Below, piece by piece: positions 62,595 through 64,000 of a DNA stretch of 64,000 nucleotides; position 1 is the stretch's first letter, and each line of letters opens with the position of its first letter. A program made the position numbers and the translations under genes. Location: NCBI RefSeq assembly GCF_000014065.1, contig NC_008044.1:2751501-2815500 (forward strand), written 5' to 3'. Under the pieces are notes generated by a model, which saw nothing but the letters and a program-made list of their open reading frames with translations, made no database searches and had not been told where the DNA came from. The DNA is from Ruegeria sp. TM1040 (lineage in GTDB: Bacteria; Pseudomonadota; Alphaproteobacteria; Rhodobacterales; Rhodobacteraceae).

Positions 62595-64000
62595 TCAGGG
62601 CTCGGCGCTGCCCTGAGCTGAGCGGGCGTCCTGCAGCGCGACCGCCGCGCTCGAGAGATGGCCAGAGACGGTCTGCAACAGGTGCAGCGCCACGGTGATG
62701 TCGCTCTCGATTACGGTGCGGAACTCCTCGGCCCCGATACGCAGAAAGACGCAATCCTCCACCGCAAACAGATCGAGCTGGCGCGGCGCGGCGGTAATCA
62801 CAGCCAGATCCCCGATCAGCCGTCCGGGCGCGATCATATCGAGCGCGCTGCCATCCTCGGGGAATTGCAGCTCCGCCTGCCCCGAAAGACACAGATAGAC
62901 CGCATCCCCCGCTTCGCCCGCGCGAAACACCGCCGCGCCGGTCGGCACGCGCACCCAAGAGGCCGAAAACGCCAGAAGACGGCGATGGCGGGCATCCAGA
63001 CGGGCAAAGAGATCCGCCGACCCGATCTCGGACAGCTTGCGGTCAAAATCATCCTCTGCCTCTTCGGGCGCGTCCAGAAGCACGGTCGCCACGCCGCTTT
63101 GCCCGTCGATCCGCCCGTCCCGGAGCGTGAGGTGAAGATCATAGCGCGAGGGATGTTCAAAATGATCCTCGAGGTGGATCATGGTGGTCTTGGGCAAGAG
63201 AGCCTGCAGCCGGTTGCGGGTTTTCAGCCGGTTGTCCGAGTCGTGGCTCGCCAGCACATGATCGAGGATCAAGATATCCGGCCGCTTGATCGCCGCGCGG
63301 GTGAAGGCGGCGCGTTCGCGGAACACCGGCTCCAGCAGCGCACCGCCAAGCCCGGTGGGCAGATCGTAGATCATCAGCGCCAACCGTGCTTTCAGGTCGT
63401 TATCGGCCATCACATCGGCCACAACGTCCTCGACCGCTTGAGCCTTGCCGCCCGCATGGATCGAGATCCGGCCAAAGAGCGCGTTCTCCAGCACCGTGAG
63501 CTTGCGGGCATATTCCCCGGCCCGCAGACGCCGGTAGACACCGCCGCAATCGGCGAGCAACAGATCGCCGCGACGGTTGCGGATTCCAAGGATGCGCAGC
63601 TTGTAATCGCGCGGCAGGCCCGCCCCGAGCTGCTCTTCGGTGAGCAGGAACGGCAGGGTACACAACAGCGCCCGGTCGGTGCCGTCCAGCACCCGGCCCT
63701 CGCGATAGCGGTCGGCTGCTTTGACGATCCGCGCATAGAGCTCTTCGTCGAGGTTCAGGCGGCGAAACAACGGGTGCGAGGTCTGGCCGCGCCCAAAGGT
63801 GCGTTGCAACGTGTCGATCAGCGCGAGGCTGATGTCGCGGGTCTGGGACTCCAGCCCTTCGGCGCGCAAGACCCGCTGGAAGGGGCCATCAGGATCGGTA
63901 AAGAGCGTTGGGGGCACTGGCTCCACCGGGAAGGCGAACATCATGTTTTCTGCCAGGGGCAGGGCTGGATTATAGAGATCGGGCAGAAAACGATAGACCA
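62595..64000 (-). CDS. ABC-type ATPase with cyclic-nucleotide-binding domain (5' end outside window)
   Basis: At least 468 residues; the start lies beyond 64000, as the frame is open to the edge (VYRFLPDLYNPALPLAEN then MMFAFPV). The visible part holds the second half of an ABC nucleotide-binding domain: LPTGLGGALL at the signature position, Walker B-like DILILDHVLASHD, where the catalytic Glu reads His, and TMIHLEDHFEHPSRYDLHLT for the switch region. A cNMP-binding domain follows (SASWVRVPTGAAVFRAGEAG then LIGDLAVIT and FRTVIESD). The ATPase looks degenerate or unusual, and cAMP may control it. Walker A is not in the window. Confidence 0.75.
   Translation of the reverse strand, partial: VYRFLPDLYNPALPLAENMMFAFPVEPVPPTLFTDPDGPFQRVLRAEGLESQTRDISLALIDTLQRTFGRGQTSHPLFRRLNLDEELYARIVKAADRYREGRVLDGTDRALLCTLPFLLTEEQLGAGLPRDYKLRILGIRNRRGDLLLADCGGVYRRLRAGEYARKLTVLENALFGRISIHAGGKAQAVEDVVADVMADNDLKARLALMIYDLPTGLGGALLEPVFRERAAFTRAAIKRPDILILDHVLASHDSDNRLKTRNRLQALLPKTTMIHLEDHFEHPSRYDLHLTLRDGRIDGQSGVATVLLDAPEEAEDDFDRKLSEIGSADLFARLDARHRRLLAFSASWVRVPTGAAVFRAGEAGDAVYLCLSGQAELQFPEDGSALDMIAPGRLIGDLAVITAAPRQLDLFAVEDCVFLRIGAEEFRTVIESDITVALHLLQTVSGHLSSAAVALQDARSAQGSAEP

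Overview
This is a 64 kb stretch of a GC-rich chromosome from an alphaproteobacterium, most likely Rhodobacterales of the marine Roseobacter group (Phaeobacter/Ruegeria/Leisingera-like). The evidence is the cell-cycle methyltransferase CcrM next to RNase HII, the alphaproteobacterial regulator TrcR, the gene order pmbA-cysQ-waaA-lpxK, a homogentisate operon of Roseobacter type, and short intergenic repeats that I associate with this group. Nearly every gene looks chromosomal and metabolic. I saw no transposase, integrase, phage gene, CRISPR array, tRNA or rRNA.

Layout. 0.1-8.3 kb: a class III nucleotide cyclase and a MarR regulator, divergent from an aromatic-catabolism operon (hmgA, fahA, an unusual MBL-fold protein, a FAD monooxygenase with a 68-residue partner resembling MhaA/MhaB, and maiA) that takes 3-hydroxyphenylacetate and homogentisate to fumarate and acetoacetate. 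8.3-12 kb: an orphan GAK-type CofD-like protein and a bifunctional penicillin-binding protein. 12-16.2 kb: glnK-amtB, an RNase T2, trcR and a hypothetical gene. 16.3-21.5 kb: sulfurtransferase and class I aminotransferase, a crotonase/SDR pair, and a large exported DUF2125-like protein. 21.6-26 kb: pmbA-cysQ-waaA-lpxK, the last two for lipid A/Kdo. 26-29.6 kb: DsbA-like and DUF721 genes divergent from mutY and alkB. 29.8-32.7 kb: a membrane nucleotide cyclase followed by a globin-coupled chemotaxis transducer. 32.9-34.7 kb: rnhB-ccrM with a promoter packed with GANTC sites and a DnaA box. 34.8-38.2 kb: small exported proteins, a membrane protein with a C-terminal winged-helix-like domain, and a DUF427-cyclase fusion. 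38.4-44.5 kb: a lysine (saccharopine) catabolic operon with an Lrp regulator, then yaaA and recQ. 44.6-50.7 kb: YggT, a thioesterase, an MFS protein, mepA, a phytase-like protein, a queuosine-precursor transporter behind a preQ1-I-like pseudoknot, a micro-ORF with an extreme Shine-Dalgarno sequence, and arfB. 50.8-57 kb: peptidase, DMT transporter, HAD, ornithine-cyclodeaminase-like, alpha/beta hydrolase and MFS genes. 57.2-64 kb: zapE, a DeoR regulator, folC, accD, a CPBP protease, and the C-terminal part of an ABC ATPase carrying a cyclic-nucleotide-binding domain.

Themes. Second-messenger signalling is dense: three class III cyclases plus a cNMP-domain protein. The cell-cycle circuit is represented by ccrM, trcR and zapE. 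The most interesting non-coding signals are the preQ1-like pseudoknot at 48950-48980, the DnaA box plus three GANTC sites at 34024-34075, the 16S-complementary leader at 49688-49705, nested inverted repeats at 52232-52292, and dispersed Roseobacter-type palindromic repeats. All functional calls rest on reading motifs and gene order by eye; no database search was run.
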